Source: Acidobacteriota bacterium
GTDB lineage: Bacteria; Acidobacteriota; Vicinamibacteria; Vicinamibacterales; UBA2999
Assembly: GCA_022842985.1 (NCBI GenBank)
Contig: JALHON010000012.1
Location: 1 to 36,496 of the forward strand
Reading direction: 5' to 3'
DNA length: 36,496 nucleotides
Below the pieces are notes generated by a model. That model searched no databases. It saw only the letters and a list, made by a program, of their open reading frames with translations, and was not told the origin of the DNA. This document shows, in pieces, positions 12,001-19,852 of the stretch (position 1 is its first letter; each line of letters begins with the position of its first letter). The translations under genes were made by a program, and so were the position numbers.

Positions 12001-12725
12001 GCGCCTACGAGGCGCAGGCGCGGCGTGATGCCGCTGTTGGCGTAGGCGGTGTTCGTCTCCGAGATGCCGAGTGCGATACGGTTCTGCACCGCGATGTCGG
12101 AGCCGGCCGCGCTGCGCGCGCTGGGGGTGTAGAAGACGGCGACGTCGATCGTGCTGCCGTCATCGCCGGCGATGGGCGGCACGTCCCCGGCGGGGGCACC
12201 CTCGTCGATCGGCGGCAGCAAGGGGTCGATCTCCCCGCCGGTGGCCGCCGCGTCCACGAGGCGCACGACGTGCACGGGACCGCCCGCGGCTGGCTCGATC
12301 GAATACGCGCCGTCGAGCAGACGCACCGAGCCCTGGAGGATGCCGCCGTAGAACACGAGCGTGACGCTGCTCAGCGGCTCGCCGGGAATGTGGCCCGACC
12401 ATGTCTCGGCGCCATTGCGGTGGCGTTCGCGACGGTCGAGCTCGGCGCGCACGACCCGGCCCGAGGTCAGTTCGATGTCGAGGACGCTCGCCGCGAGGGC
12501 CGCCGCGTTCACGCTCACCGGCCGCGCCTGCAGCGTGTCGAGGCGCTGGGTGACCTGGAGCGGCACCCGCGCCCCGGCGCTGGCCGCTCCGAGCAGCGCC
12601 GGCACCACCGGCCCCTGCGCACGACTTCCCGCGCTCAGGGCGAGAACGAAGAGACAGAGGCCAGCCAGCCAGCGGCGGCGTGACGAAATCGTTATTTGAA
12701 CGCGCACGAAGCGCTGGTTGTGCAA
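9054..12725 (-). CDS. Secreted zinc metalloprotease (reprolysin-like) with Ig/cadherin-like and FN3 repeats
   Basis: 1223-residue exported protease. Signal peptide at about residues 12-36 (RRRWLAGLCLFVLALSAGSRAQG). The catalytic domain, about residues 180-405, contains the metzincin zinc motif HELGHNMGSAH at 329-339 with three His ligands and the catalytic Glu. Then come four cadherin/Ig-like repeats of about 100 residues (pattern NEDG...TVSDGAQTATRTFTLTVNAVNDAP), and four FN3 domains at the C-terminus (SLSLSVTGSTLTLTWTP type), the last two joined by a run of nine Gly. The start is the TTG at 12725, with GGGGGA 7 nt upstream; GTG at 12707 is possible but lacks a ribosome site. No sorting signal was recognised at the C-terminus. 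The transglutaminase-like gene is 57 nt upstream in the same direction. Confidence 0.88.
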   Translation of the reverse strand: MHNQRFVRVQITISSRRRWLAGLCLFVLALSAGSRAQGPVVPALLGAASAGARVPLQVTQRLDTLQARPVSVNAAALAASVLDIELTSGRVVRAELDRRERHRNGAETWSGHIPGEPLSSVTLVFYGGILQGSVRLLDGAYSIEPAAGGPVHVVRLVDAAATGGEIDPLLPPIDEGAPAGDVPPIAGDDGSTIDVAVFYTPSARSAAGSDIAVQNRIALGISETNTAYANSGITPRLRLVGAELTSYTESGDLSTDLSTFRGTGDGAMDEVHARRNALGADMMVLIVGNAAGGACGVAYVMTSLSAGFASSAFSVTAYPCISPNYTFAHELGHNMGSAHAPEDGAGQPSLYPYSFGYKNPSNLFRTVMAYNCTGGCPRVLHFSNPSVNYSGAPTGVADQHDNERSINNAALTIANWRQAVGSVAAPTMAALSNVTINEDGVTPTIAITVGDTDTDVNALVVTATSSNTTLVPNTGAALTIGGAGANRTLVVTPAANRSGTATISVTVSDGAQTATRTFTLTVNAVNDAPTVTRSPASGTSASGLTAHTTVTITDIDTAGSALVLSTSSSNTALLPNANVTVTISNTTSTTRTFDVAMTPAPGQAGASVVTLTASDGAATAVTTFALTVTVPQPPSIAAITAQATPEDTPRDIAVTVSDADTPLDMLVVTATSSNTTLVPNANLAVAGSGSGRTLTATPVANQSGTTTITVVVNDGLASAQTSFVLTVNAVDDPPSFGPGIPSAISTVIDTPTTFQVTVTDPDTTGSTLRLTASTTSSALIANTGLTVTPLSSTATSRTFSVTVLPRAGVTGTGGIALLGEDLTSGVGRAVQVSVTATPAAPDPPTSLSLSVTGSTLTLTWTPATTGSAPTSFTVHIGNAPGATTLPVQTTAGTSLSVPITVGGTYFARVRAVNTYGTSVASPEVSVSIVPPDPRPGAPTGLTASFSGRTISIAWAAPATGDPVTNYVLEVGSAPGLANLVVVPVGPGLSFVAPGVPDGTYWLRVRGSNAAGTGAPSDDLGVTMGVTGGCVGLPYAPVLQAPSVSGSLLSLAWDTPSGTVAPSSYVLFAGSAPGRADLAVLNLAGPGTTFAANAPAGTYFLRVAGRSACGVGAASNDITASVLSGGGGGGGGVVPVPPSGLTASVSGRVISLSWTPPTTGATPTSYVVDVGTISGSANLGSFNTGSTATAVSGTVPPGRYFIRLRTRANTNLSAPSSEVVVVVP

Positions 12726-12782
12726 AATCCGGTCCCCCAGCCTGGCCGAATCGACGCCGGGGTTCGCCGGGTTGAGATGACG

Positions 12783-14510
12783 CTACGGCGCCACGAGGCC
12801 GACGCGCGTGACCGGTCCACGAACGCCACGCAGATTCACACCACGGACCTCGATGGCACGGTCGGACGTGCCCACCCGCCACATGACGGCGGATAGTCCG
12901 TGCGGCTGCCACGCGCCGGGCTGGCCGGCGTCGTTGATGATCCGGAACTCCGTGCCCGCGATTTGCGGCATGTCGTGCGCCAGATCGAGTGCCACCGTGG
13001 TGCCAGTAGTGACGCGGGGCGTCACCCAGACCTGATTCAGGGGCGCGTTCGCGACGGCCGCGTCGGTCGTGGACCGGGCGGTCAGCGGTTCTTTCGGGAA
13101 CTGCGACGGCACGGCGCTCGACTCCCACGGCACGGTGCGGCTGTCCGTCCATTCGATCATGTCATTCCAACGGTCGAAGGCTGCCTCTGCCGGCGCCCAC
13201 ACGTGGTCGGCTTTCAGCTGATAGCGCAGGTAGTAATAGAACTCCTTCGTGCGCAGGGGCCACTCGGCTGGGGACGGAAGGGCAGTGCGATAGGCCCCCT
13301 CGATGACTTCGACACCATCAGCCGCGCCAGACACCAGCGCTTCGTGGAGTTCAAGGGCGCTCAGCGGAATCGCGTTTCGTTCGTAGTGGACGTTGAAACT
13401 CGGATCCATCACCACCCACTTGTTGAAGTGGTTCGACCAGAACTCCATCGGGAAGTGCGCGTAGGGATTGTCGACCATTCCGACCTCGACGTAGCGGGCC
13501 GGAACTCCGAGCGCGGCGAGTGACTGGACCATCACCTGTGAGTACTGCGCGCAGAACCCTCCCGTCTGCCCCGCGCGAATCGCGTCAAGGATGATCAGTG
13601 CATCCCACGGTGGGTAGGGGTCCGGATTGCCGAACGGGAACTGTGCCGCCACCCACTCCTTGAGTTTCAGCACGGCTTCGAACTCATTGGCCGATCCGGC
13701 CACCACCGCCTCCAGGTCCTCGCGCGCCGCGAGTTGCCGAATGCGCGGGGCATCGTAGTGTTCGTAGCGCACGGGCAGGCCCGCATCACCTGGCGCGCGT
13801 GTCGGGCCCTGCTGCACCTGTGCCACGAGGCCGGGCACCGTGACGGTAATGGCCGGCGTGCCGTCGCTCTCGCCGGCGGCGTTGGCCGCGCGGAGCCGCA
13901 TCGTGTAGATGCCGTCGGGCACGCCGTCCACCCGGAACTCGCCTGTGGGTCCGAGCGGGAAGTTGCCGGAGACCGGGCCCACGACCTCGAGCCGCACGAG
14001 GTCAGGCGCACCGCCGTCAACAGGTTGACGCCATTGGAGCACCAATCCATGCCCCACGACCAGCCCGCGGAAGTCCTGCGGTTCGGCTGGCGGGGCGGAC
14101 AGCCCCACACTCACCCGGATTTCGTTCGAGGCGGCGCTGCGCACGCCGTCTTCAACCGCGTAGCTCCTGATGAAATACACACCGGCCGGCAGGGTGATCC
14201 GGGCGACGGTCTCACCGTTGCCCAGGGCGAGGCTGCCGGCCACGTCGTTCGGGGCGAAGCCGCCCTCGAGCACGTAACCGTCGAGAGTTGAACCCTCGGG
14301 GGCTTGCCAGCTCAGGGTCACGACGTGTCCCTGCACCGCGTCCACGGACAGCTGGGCGGGCGCCTCGGGCGCCGACTGGGCTCGTGTCCACGCCGTGCCG
14401 GACGCAAGCAGACAGAGCACTGCCAGGGCGGCGAGAGCCGAACGAGCCGCGCGGCTGACAGAGAGATGTGACGTTGGTGAACACGGACTCACGGCTGTGA
14501 CCTGTCTCAA
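12783..14510 (-). CDS. Secreted transglutaminase-like protein with FN3-type domains
   Basis: About 570 residues. Signal peptide ARSALAALAVLCLLASGTAWTRAQS. Two FN3-like segments follow (about 50-135 and 140-235), then a transglutaminase/protease-like fold: nucleophile Cys in GGFCAQYSQVM (about residue 320), His in HFPMEFW and Asp in MDPSFNVHY, giving an apparently complete Cys-His-Asp triad. A C-terminal region of about 150 residues has no recognised domain. Such proteins crosslink or cleave proteins or peptidoglycan-linked peptides; the substrate is unknown. Start is uncertain: TTG 14510 or GTG 14492, the latter with AGACAGG about 9 nt upstream. It lies upstream of the metalloprotease and is likely co-transcribed. 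Confidence 0.85.
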   Translation of the reverse strand: MRQVTAVSPCSPTSHLSVSRAARSALAALAVLCLLASGTAWTRAQSAPEAPAQLSVDAVQGHVVTLSWQAPEGSTLDGYVLEGGFAPNDVAGSLALGNGETVARITLPAGVYFIRSYAVEDGVRSAASNEIRVSVGLSAPPAEPQDFRGLVVGHGLVLQWRQPVDGGAPDLVRLEVVGPVSGNFPLGPTGEFRVDGVPDGIYTMRLRAANAAGESDGTPAITVTVPGLVAQVQQGPTRAPGDAGLPVRYEHYDAPRIRQLAAREDLEAVVAGSANEFEAVLKLKEWVAAQFPFGNPDPYPPWDALIILDAIRAGQTGGFCAQYSQVMVQSLAALGVPARYVEVGMVDNPYAHFPMEFWSNHFNKWVVMDPSFNVHYERNAIPLSALELHEALVSGAADGVEVIEGAYRTALPSPAEWPLRTKEFYYYLRYQLKADHVWAPAEAAFDRWNDMIEWTDSRTVPWESSAVPSQFPKEPLTARSTTDAAVANAPLNQVWVTPRVTTGTTVALDLAHDMPQIAGTEFRIINDAGQPGAWQPHGLSAVMWRVGTSDRAIEVRGVNLRGVRGPVTRVGLVAP

Positions 14511-14528
14511 TCCGGGACGGAACCCCTC

Positions 14529-14558
14529 GGCCGATTTCGGTTTTGCAATAAATCGGCC
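14529..14558. promoter_or_regulatory. Hairpin/inverted repeat in the transglutaminase-mfd divergent region
   Basis: GGCCGATTT (14529-14537) and AAATCGGCC (14550-14558) form a perfect 9-bp inverted repeat around a 12-nt spacer. It lies 18-36 nt upstream of the possible transglutaminase starts, in the 198-nt region between divergent genes. It could be an operator or a 5' leader hairpin. Nothing else firm was seen in this spacer. Confidence 0.45.
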
Positions 14559-14708
14559 ACGACCCCGCGGAGGTTGATTCCGTGCAGATTTGACCGGAGC
14601 GCGCCCTCCAGGGTTACCTTGGGCCCTCCAAAAACGTCAGTCGTAGGACAATAGGCGTTTGCCCCTTGCGCCCCCGCCTCGCCATGAGCGCGGGCCGTTG
14701 CCACGTAC

Positions 14709-17700
14709 ATGTCCTCCTCCCTCGCCCTGCGCTCGCTCTTCAAGGCCCTCGTCGCCCGGGACGGCCTGACCACCCGCGGCCCCGGCCTGCACGGGCTGAC
14801 CCTGCAGGCCAAGGCGCTCGCCGCGGCGGCCGCGTCGCACGAGCAGCCCGGCGACCCGGTGCTCGTCATCGTGCCCACCGACGCCGAGATCGACGGCGTG
14901 GTCGGCGACGTGCGCTTCTTCCTCGGCGCCATCGAAGGCCTGAGCGATGGCGCGCTCGGCGGCCTCGTGCTGCCGCTGCCGTCGTTGCAGGTCGATCCGT
15001 ACCGCGCGCTCGCGCCGCACATGCGCGTGAGCTCGGCGCGTGCCCGCGCGCTGCTCGCGCTCGCCACCGGCAACGCGCGCGTGGTCGTCATGTCGGCGCC
15101 GGCACTGCTGCCGCGGCTGCCCGATCCGGGCGCGCTCGTGGCGCGGTCGCTCGGCGTGAAGGTGGATGCGGAGGTCGATCCGCAGAGCCTGGTCGCGCTG
15201 CTCACCGACGGCGGGTACGACCGCCACGATCCGGTGGAGCAGCACGGCGAGTTCTGCCTGCGCGGCGGCATCCTCGACGTGTACCCGCCGAACGAACTCT
15301 GGCCGATCCGCATCGAGTTCATGGGCGACATGGTGGAGTCGATCCGCCGCTTCGACCCCGACACGCAGCGCTCGGTGGAATCGCTCGATCAGTTCATGGT
15401 CGTGCCCGTGCGCGAGTCGACCGATCCCACGGACCTGCCCGTGGATCTGCAGCGCGCGGCCACCGTGTTCGATTACCTCGCGGCCCGCCGGTCGGGCCGC
15501 CTCTTCGTCTCGGAACCCGACGAGGTGCAGGCGGCGATCGAACGCGTGCGCGCGCAGGTGCAGGCGAGCTACGAGGAAGCCAGCACCCGCACCAACGCCG
15601 TGGCCACGCTCACGCCGCCCGAAGCGCTCTTCGTGAGCGAGGCCGAGGTCGCTACGCGGCTCGTGCGCGCCACCCGCCTCTCGGCGCTCGACGTGGATGC
15701 CTCGGCGGCGCCGCTCGCGCACGTGCCCACGCAGCCGATCGCGCACTTCCGCGGCCGCATCAGCGACTGGATCACCGAGCTGCGCGAACGCCGCGATGCC
15801 GGTGACGCCGTGATCTTCGTGGCCCACACGGCCGGCCGCGCCGAGCGCACGCTCGAGATGCTCAAGGACTACGACGTGCGCGCCGAATCGGCGGCGCGCA
15901 CGAGCGAGCTGAGCGCCGGCGCCGTGCTGGTCACGATCGGCGGGCTCTCGAACGGCGTCCGCTTCACCCGCGGCGGCGTCACCATCTACGCCGAGACCGA
16001 TCTCTTCGACGACGATCGGCAGCGGGGCAGCGCGGCGCGCAAGAAGTCGGCGACTGCCGCCTTCCTCTCGGACCTGCGCGATCTGAAGGTGGGCGACCTC
16101 ATCGTCCACGTCGACAACGGCATCGGCGAATTCGTCGGCCTGAAGCAGATCGGCGTCGGCGACAGCGCGCACGAGTTCCTCGAGCTGCGCTACCACGGCG
16201 ACGACAAGCTGTTCGTGCCGGTGGAGCGGCTGGACCTCGTCCAGAAGTACACCGGCGGCAGCCGCCCGGCGCTCGATCGCCTCGGCGGCACGTCGTGGGC
16301 GAAGGCGAAGACCAAGGTCAAGAAGGCCATGCGCGACATGGCCGAGGAGCTGCTGAAGCTCTACGCCGCGCGCAAGGCGGTGCCGGGCCACGCGTTTTCG
16401 GCCGACACGCATTGGCAGGAAGAGTTCGAAGCGGCGTTCCCCTGGGACCTCACGGTGGACCAGGCGAGCGCGGTGGCCGACATCAAGCGCGACATGGAGT
16501 CGTCGACGCCGATGGATCGGCTGCTCTGCGGCGATGTCGGCTACGGCAAGACGGAAGTGGCGATGCGCGCTGCCTTCAAGGCGGTGATGGACGGCAAGCA
16601 GGTGGCCATCCTCGCGCCCACGACAGTGCTCGCGTTCCAGCATCACGAGACGCTCAAGTCGCGCTTCGCGTCGTTCCCCGTGCGTGTGGACATGGTGTCG
16701 CGCTTCCGCACGAAGACCGAACAGCTCGCGACACTCGCGCAGCTCGCCGGCGGGCATCTCGACATCCTCGTCGGCACGCACCGGCTGCTGTCGAAGGACG
16801 TGGTGTTCCGCGATCTCGGGCTGCTCATCGTGGACGAAGAGCAGCGCTTCGGTGTGGCGCACAAGGAACGCATCAAGCAGATGCGCAAGAAGGTGGACGT
16901 GCTCACGCTCACCGCCACGCCGATTCCGCGCACGCTCAACATGTCGCTCGTCGGCATCCGCGACATGTCGGTCATCGAGACGCCGCCGAAGGACCGGCTG
17001 TCGATCCAGACGCATGTCGTGAAGTTCGACGCGAGTGTGATCACGCGGGCGCTCAGGTCCGAACTCGCGCGCGGCGGCCAGGTCTACTTCGTGCACAACC
17101 GCGTCGAGTCGATCTACTCGATGGCGAACCTCATCACGCGCCTCGTGCCCGAGGCGCGGGTGGTGGTCGGCCACGGCCAGATGGGGGAAGAGGCGCTCGA
17201 GAAGACGATGCTCGATTTCGTGGCGCACAAGTACGACGTGCTGCTCTCGACCACGATCGTCGAGAACGGGCTCGACATCCCGAACGCCAACACCATCGTC
17301 ATCAACCGGGCCGACCGCTACGGCCTGTCACAGCTCTACCAGTTGCGCGGACGTGTCGGCCGCAGCGATCGTCCGGCCTACGCCTACATGCTCATCCCGC
17401 CCGAAGAGGCGCTGTCGCCGGTGGCGAAGAAGCGCCTGGCGGCGATCAAGGAGTTCAGCGACCTCGGCAGCGGCTTCCGCATTGCCGCACTCGACCTCGA
17501 GATCCGCGGCGCCGGCAACCTGCTCGGTGGCCAGCAGAGCGGCCAGATCGACGCCGTGGGCTTCGAGATGTACATGAAGCTCCTCGAAGACACGGTCAAG
17601 GAGCTGAAGGGCGAAGACCTCGACGACGACGTGCGGGCGGTGGTGAACCTGAAGGTCGACTTCCGGATTCCCGACGCCTACATGCCCGACATGAACCAGC

Positions 17701-18188
17701 GCCTCTCGATCTACCGGCGCATGGCCTCGGCGCGCACCGATACCGACATCCGCACGCTGCTCGACGAGCTGGCCGACCGCTACGGCGCGCCGCCGCCGGC
17801 GGTGGTCAACCTGGCGCACTACGGCCGGGTGCGGGTCTGGGCCGACCGCCTCGGGCTGGAGACGATCGACCGGGACGGCTCGGTTGTCGTCTATAAGTTC
17901 AGGCCGAAGACGAAGGTCGATCTGCCCCGGCTGGTCAACCTGGTGCGCGAACGGCCGGAACTGCAGCTCATCCCGCCCGGCAGCCTCAAGCAGGATCTGA
18001 AGCGGGACGAGGCGCCGGCCAGCCGGCGGCCGAAACCGGCCTGGTGGACGGCCCGGGCTACGGCGGGCGAGGTCACGGCGGGGTTCTCGAAGGCCGAAAT
18101 CACCCGTGCGGCGCCCACGGACGCCAGGAGCGACGGTGGCCTGCTCGAGCGCGTGCTCGGGGTGCTCGAAGCGCTGTCGGATGAATAG
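14709..18188 (+). CDS. mfd: Transcription-repair coupling factor Mfd
   Basis: 1159-residue ATP-dependent DNA translocase that removes stalled RNA polymerase at lesions and recruits UvrA. Domains in order: UvrB-homology region (about 1-330, with HGEFCLRGGILDVYPPN), CarD-like RNA-polymerase-interaction domain (about 455-520, LKVGDLIVHVDNGIGEFVG), then RecG-like translocase lobes with Walker A CGDVGYGKTE near 608, DEEQ box (IVDEEQRFGV) near 708 and helicase motif VI YQLRGRVGRSDRPAYAY, and the C-terminal TRCF domain (INxRLSIYRR-type stretch MNQRLSIYRRMA). Length matches the family. The chosen ATG has no obvious ribosome site, but upstream sequence is in a different frame. Confidence 0.97.
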   Translation: MSSSLALRSLFKALVARDGLTTRGPGLHGLTLQAKALAAAAASHEQPGDPVLVIVPTDAEIDGVVGDVRFFLGAIEGLSDGALGGLVLPLPSLQVDPYRALAPHMRVSSARARALLALATGNARVVVMSAPALLPRLPDPGALVARSLGVKVDAEVDPQSLVALLTDGGYDRHDPVEQHGEFCLRGGILDVYPPNELWPIRIEFMGDMVESIRRFDPDTQRSVESLDQFMVVPVRESTDPTDLPVDLQRAATVFDYLAARRSGRLFVSEPDEVQAAIERVRAQVQASYEEASTRTNAVATLTPPEALFVSEAEVATRLVRATRLSALDVDASAAPLAHVPTQPIAHFRGRISDWITELRERRDAGDAVIFVAHTAGRAERTLEMLKDYDVRAESAARTSELSAGAVLVTIGGLSNGVRFTRGGVTIYAETDLFDDDRQRGSAARKKSATAAFLSDLRDLKVGDLIVHVDNGIGEFVGLKQIGVGDSAHEFLELRYHGDDKLFVPVERLDLVQKYTGGSRPALDRLGGTSWAKAKTKVKKAMRDMAEELLKLYAARKAVPGHAFSADTHWQEEFEAAFPWDLTVDQASAVADIKRDMESSTPMDRLLCGDVGYGKTEVAMRAAFKAVMDGKQVAILAPTTVLAFQHHETLKSRFASFPVRVDMVSRFRTKTEQLATLAQLAGGHLDILVGTHRLLSKDVVFRDLGLLIVDEEQRFGVAHKERIKQMRKKVDVLTLTATPIPRTLNMSLVGIRDMSVIETPPKDRLSIQTHVVKFDASVITRALRSELARGGQVYFVHNRVESIYSMANLITRLVPEARVVVGHGQMGEEALEKTMLDFVAHKYDVLLSTTIVENGLDIPNANTIVINRADRYGLSQLYQLRGRVGRSDRPAYAYMLIPPEEALSPVAKKRLAAIKEFSDLGSGFRIAALDLEIRGAGNLLGGQQSGQIDAVGFEMYMKLLEDTVKELKGEDLDDDVRAVVNLKVDFRIPDAYMPDMNQRLSIYRRMASARTDTDIRTLLDELADRYGAPPPAVVNLAHYGRVRVWADRLGLETIDRDGSVVVYKFRPKTKVDLPRLVNLVRERPELQLIPPGSLKQDLKRDEAPASRRPKPAWWTARATAGEVTAGFSKAEITRAAPTDARSDGGLLERVLGVLEALSDE

Positions 18189-18200
18189 GCGTCGGCGGGT

Positions 18201-18206
18201 TAAGCT
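18201..18206 (+). promoter_or_regulatory. Putative -10 element before the prolyl isomerase gene
   Basis: TAAGCT, 12 nt upstream of the ATG at 18219 and just upstream of the ribosome site GGAAGGA. Fits the TAnnnT pattern recurring in this window. The gap from mfd is only 30 nt, so the gene may also be read from mfd. Confidence 0.3.
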
Positions 18207-18218
18207 GGAAGGACCACT

Positions 18219-19292
18219 ATGAAGCACTTGCTCACGGCTGCACTCGCTCTGGCGCTCGCGGTGGCCACGGCCTCGACACTCGGCGCCGCCGACATCGTCG
18301 AGCAGATCCTGGTCAAGGTGAACGGCGAGATCATCACCAAGTCGGACCTCGAGCAGCGGCAGATCGCGGCGCTGCGTCAGCGGCCCGAAGTGCAGGGTCT
18401 GCGCGGCGACGACGCGGCGCTGGCCAGGCTGCTCTCGGAAGTGACGCCGCAGGTCATCGTGGACGCGGTCGACGAGCTGCTGCTCCTGCAGCGCGGCAAG
18501 GAGCTCGGCTATGCGATGGGCGATGAGCAGTTCAAGAGCATCGTCGACAACATCAAGAAGGAAAACAAGATCGAGACCGATGAGCAGTTCGCTGAGGCGC
18601 TCAAGGGCGAGAACATGACGATGCTCGACCTGCGCCGGCAGCTCGAGAAGCAGATGCTCGTCTCGCGCGTGCAGCAGACCGAGGTCATGGGCAAGATCAG
18701 CGTGGGCGACGAGGAAGTGAAGGCCTACTACGACGCCCACAACGACGAGTTCGCGTCCACGCCGCAGGTCACGTTGCGCGAGATCCTGATTGCCGTGCCC
18801 ACTACCGCCGACGGCGTGAATGTCGGTCTCGACGAAGAGGCGCGCACCAAGGCCACCGAAGTGCACAAGCGCCTGCTCGCCGGCGAGCCGTTCCCCCGCA
18901 TGGCGGCCGATGCGTCGGATTCGTCGTCGAAGGCCAACGGCGGCCTGCTCGGCGAAATTCCGTGGGCCGACATCTCGCCCGAGCTGCAGAAGGAACTTTC
19001 GGCGCTGAAGGTGGGCGAGATCACGCGCGTGCTGCGCACGACGCGCGGCTACCAGATCTTGAAGGTGGAAGCCCGCGTGGACGGCACCGTGAAGCCGCTC
19101 GAAGACGCGCGCGAGGATGTGTCCGAGCGCGTCTTCGAGTCGAAGCGCCGCGTCGAGTTCGGCAAGTACATCGTGCGCCTGCGTGGCCAGGCCATCATCG
19201 AGTGGAAGAACGACGAAGTGAAGAAGGCCTACGAAGCCGGCGTGAAGTCGCGGGACGAGGCACGCGAGAAGAGCGAGAAGACCGGCCTGTAA
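18219..19292 (+). CDS. Periplasmic peptidyl-prolyl isomerase, SurA/PpiC (parvulin) family
   Basis: 357 residues with a signal peptide (MKHLLTAALALALAVATASTLGA). The SurA-type N-terminal chaperone region contains ILVKVNGEIITKSDLEQRQ and helices to about residue 160. One parvulin domain spans about 183-285: VTLREILIAVP, then GEPFPRMAADASDSSSKANGGLLGEIPW and LKVGEITRVLRTTRGYQILKVE, the standard parvulin order. It presumably helps fold outer-membrane proteins. It carries one PPIase domain rather than the two of E. coli SurA. Ribosome site GGAAGGA lies 5 nt before the ATG. It is followed directly after its stop by a large inverted-repeat element. Confidence 0.9.
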   Translation: MKHLLTAALALALAVATASTLGAADIVEQILVKVNGEIITKSDLEQRQIAALRQRPEVQGLRGDDAALARLLSEVTPQVIVDAVDELLLLQRGKELGYAMGDEQFKSIVDNIKKENKIETDEQFAEALKGENMTMLDLRRQLEKQMLVSRVQQTEVMGKISVGDEEVKAYYDAHNDEFASTPQVTLREILIAVPTTADGVNVGLDEEARTKATEVHKRLLAGEPFPRMAADASDSSSKANGGLLGEIPWADISPELQKELSALKVGEITRVLRTTRGYQILKVEARVDGTVKPLEDAREDVSERVFESKRRVEFGKYIVRLRGQAIIEWKNDEVKKAYEAGVKSRDEAREKSEKTGL

Positions 19293-19535
19293 GCCGCCGC
19301 GTGCACCAGCACCGGACCCGTGGCCGGCCCTCCGCACGGCGTCAAACGACTGCGGGGGCGAGTGTCGGTCGGAGGCGCGCGGGGCCCCGGGCGGTGCTGC
19401 GCGACGGCGATTCATGCGTCGCCGCTGTGCCTGAACACCCCACGCGGACTTCGGCGCCGCCTTGTCGTTTGACGTCTGACGCGTGCGCGCCGTGCTCCGG
19501 ACGGCCACGCGTCCGGTGCCGGTGCACGCGCCGGC
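19293..19535. repeat. ~243-nt imperfect palindromic element after the SurA-like gene
   Basis: The left arm 19293-19350 and the reverse complement of the right arm 19464-19535 align over nearly their full length: GCCG[C/G]CGCGTGCACC, GCACCGGAC, CGTGGCCG, GCACGGC and GTCAAACGAC match in the same order, with a few mismatches and a 15-nt insertion in the right arm. The central part contains a further short hairpin, CGGCGA (19405-19410) with TCGCCG (19419-19424), close to the symmetry centre. It starts on the base after the stop codon. Candidates are a MITE-like element, a structured 3' UTR/terminator, or a non-coding RNA. No flanking direct repeat was found. Confidence 0.65.
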
Positions 19536-19563
19536 ATGCGGGCAGTTGCCGTACCGGCGATGT

Positions 19564-19569
19564 TATGCT
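19564..19569 (+). promoter_or_regulatory. Putative -10 element before the two-helix membrane peptide
   Basis: TATGCT, 19 nt upstream of the ATG at 19589 and followed by the ribosome site GAGGG. It lies just downstream of the large palindrome, suggesting that the small gene has its own promoter. No -35 box at standard spacing. Confidence 0.3.
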
Positions 19570-19588
19570 GCGCCTTCAGCGAGGGCCC

Positions 19589-19804
19589 ATGAACTCGATC
19601 GGGATTCCGGAACTGTTCATCGTTGTCGTCGTCATCGGCGCGTGGCTTTCTGTGGTGTGGCCTGCCGCACGCGTCTGCAGCCGGCTTGGCTACTCGCCGT
19701 GGATCGGGGCCCTCGCCATCGTGCCTGGCGCCAATCTCCTGCTGCTGTGGTGGCTCGCGTATACCCGCTGGCCCATTCAGGCGGCAACGCGGCGCATCGT
19801 CTAG
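19589..19804 (+). CDS. Small two-helix membrane protein, unknown
   Basis: 71 residues. Two hydrophobic helices (IPELFIVVVVIGAWLSVVW and WIGALAIVPGANLLLLWWLA) flank a short positive loop (RVCSRLGYSP). The N-terminus NSIGIPELFIVVVVI resembles the start of TatA/TatB, but the Phe-Gly hinge and the amphipathic helix are missing, so I do not call it Tat. The pattern Cys-x-x-Leu-Gly-Tyr-Ser-x-Trp followed by IPGxNLLLLW is one I associate with unnamed small membrane proteins. Start ATG 19589 has GAGGG 3 nt upstream; an ATG at 19564 would add nine residues. Confidence 0.6.
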   Translation: MNSIGIPELFIVVVVIGAWLSVVWPAARVCSRLGYSPWIGALAIVPGANLLLLWWLAYTRWPIQAATRRIV

Positions 19805-19809
19805 CCGCA

Positions 19810-19825
19810 CGTTTCCGCGGAAACG
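19810..19825. promoter_or_regulatory. Perfect 16-bp palindrome
   Basis: CGTTTCCGCGGAAACG, 5 nt after the small membrane gene stop and 27 nt before the PH-domain gene start. A dimeric repressor operator or a 6-bp-stem RNA hairpin are both possible. There is no U-tract, so it is not a typical terminator. Confidence 0.45.
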
Positions 19826-19852
19826 ACCGGGATTCAAAGGAAGCGAGGGTGT

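Noticed and set aside
10101-12683. 860-codon plus-strand frame opposite the metalloprotease gene
   Set aside because: Arg/Gly/His-rich shadow; the minus strand encodes clear domains.
14637-17228. 863-codon minus-strand frame opposite mfd
   Set aside because: Shadow frame; composition is Arg/His/Ala-rich and mfd is certain.
19589-19804. TatA/TatE annotation for the 71-aa membrane peptide
   Set aside because: Only the first 15 residues resemble Tat; the Phe-Gly hinge and amphipathic helix are absent and a second membrane helix is present.
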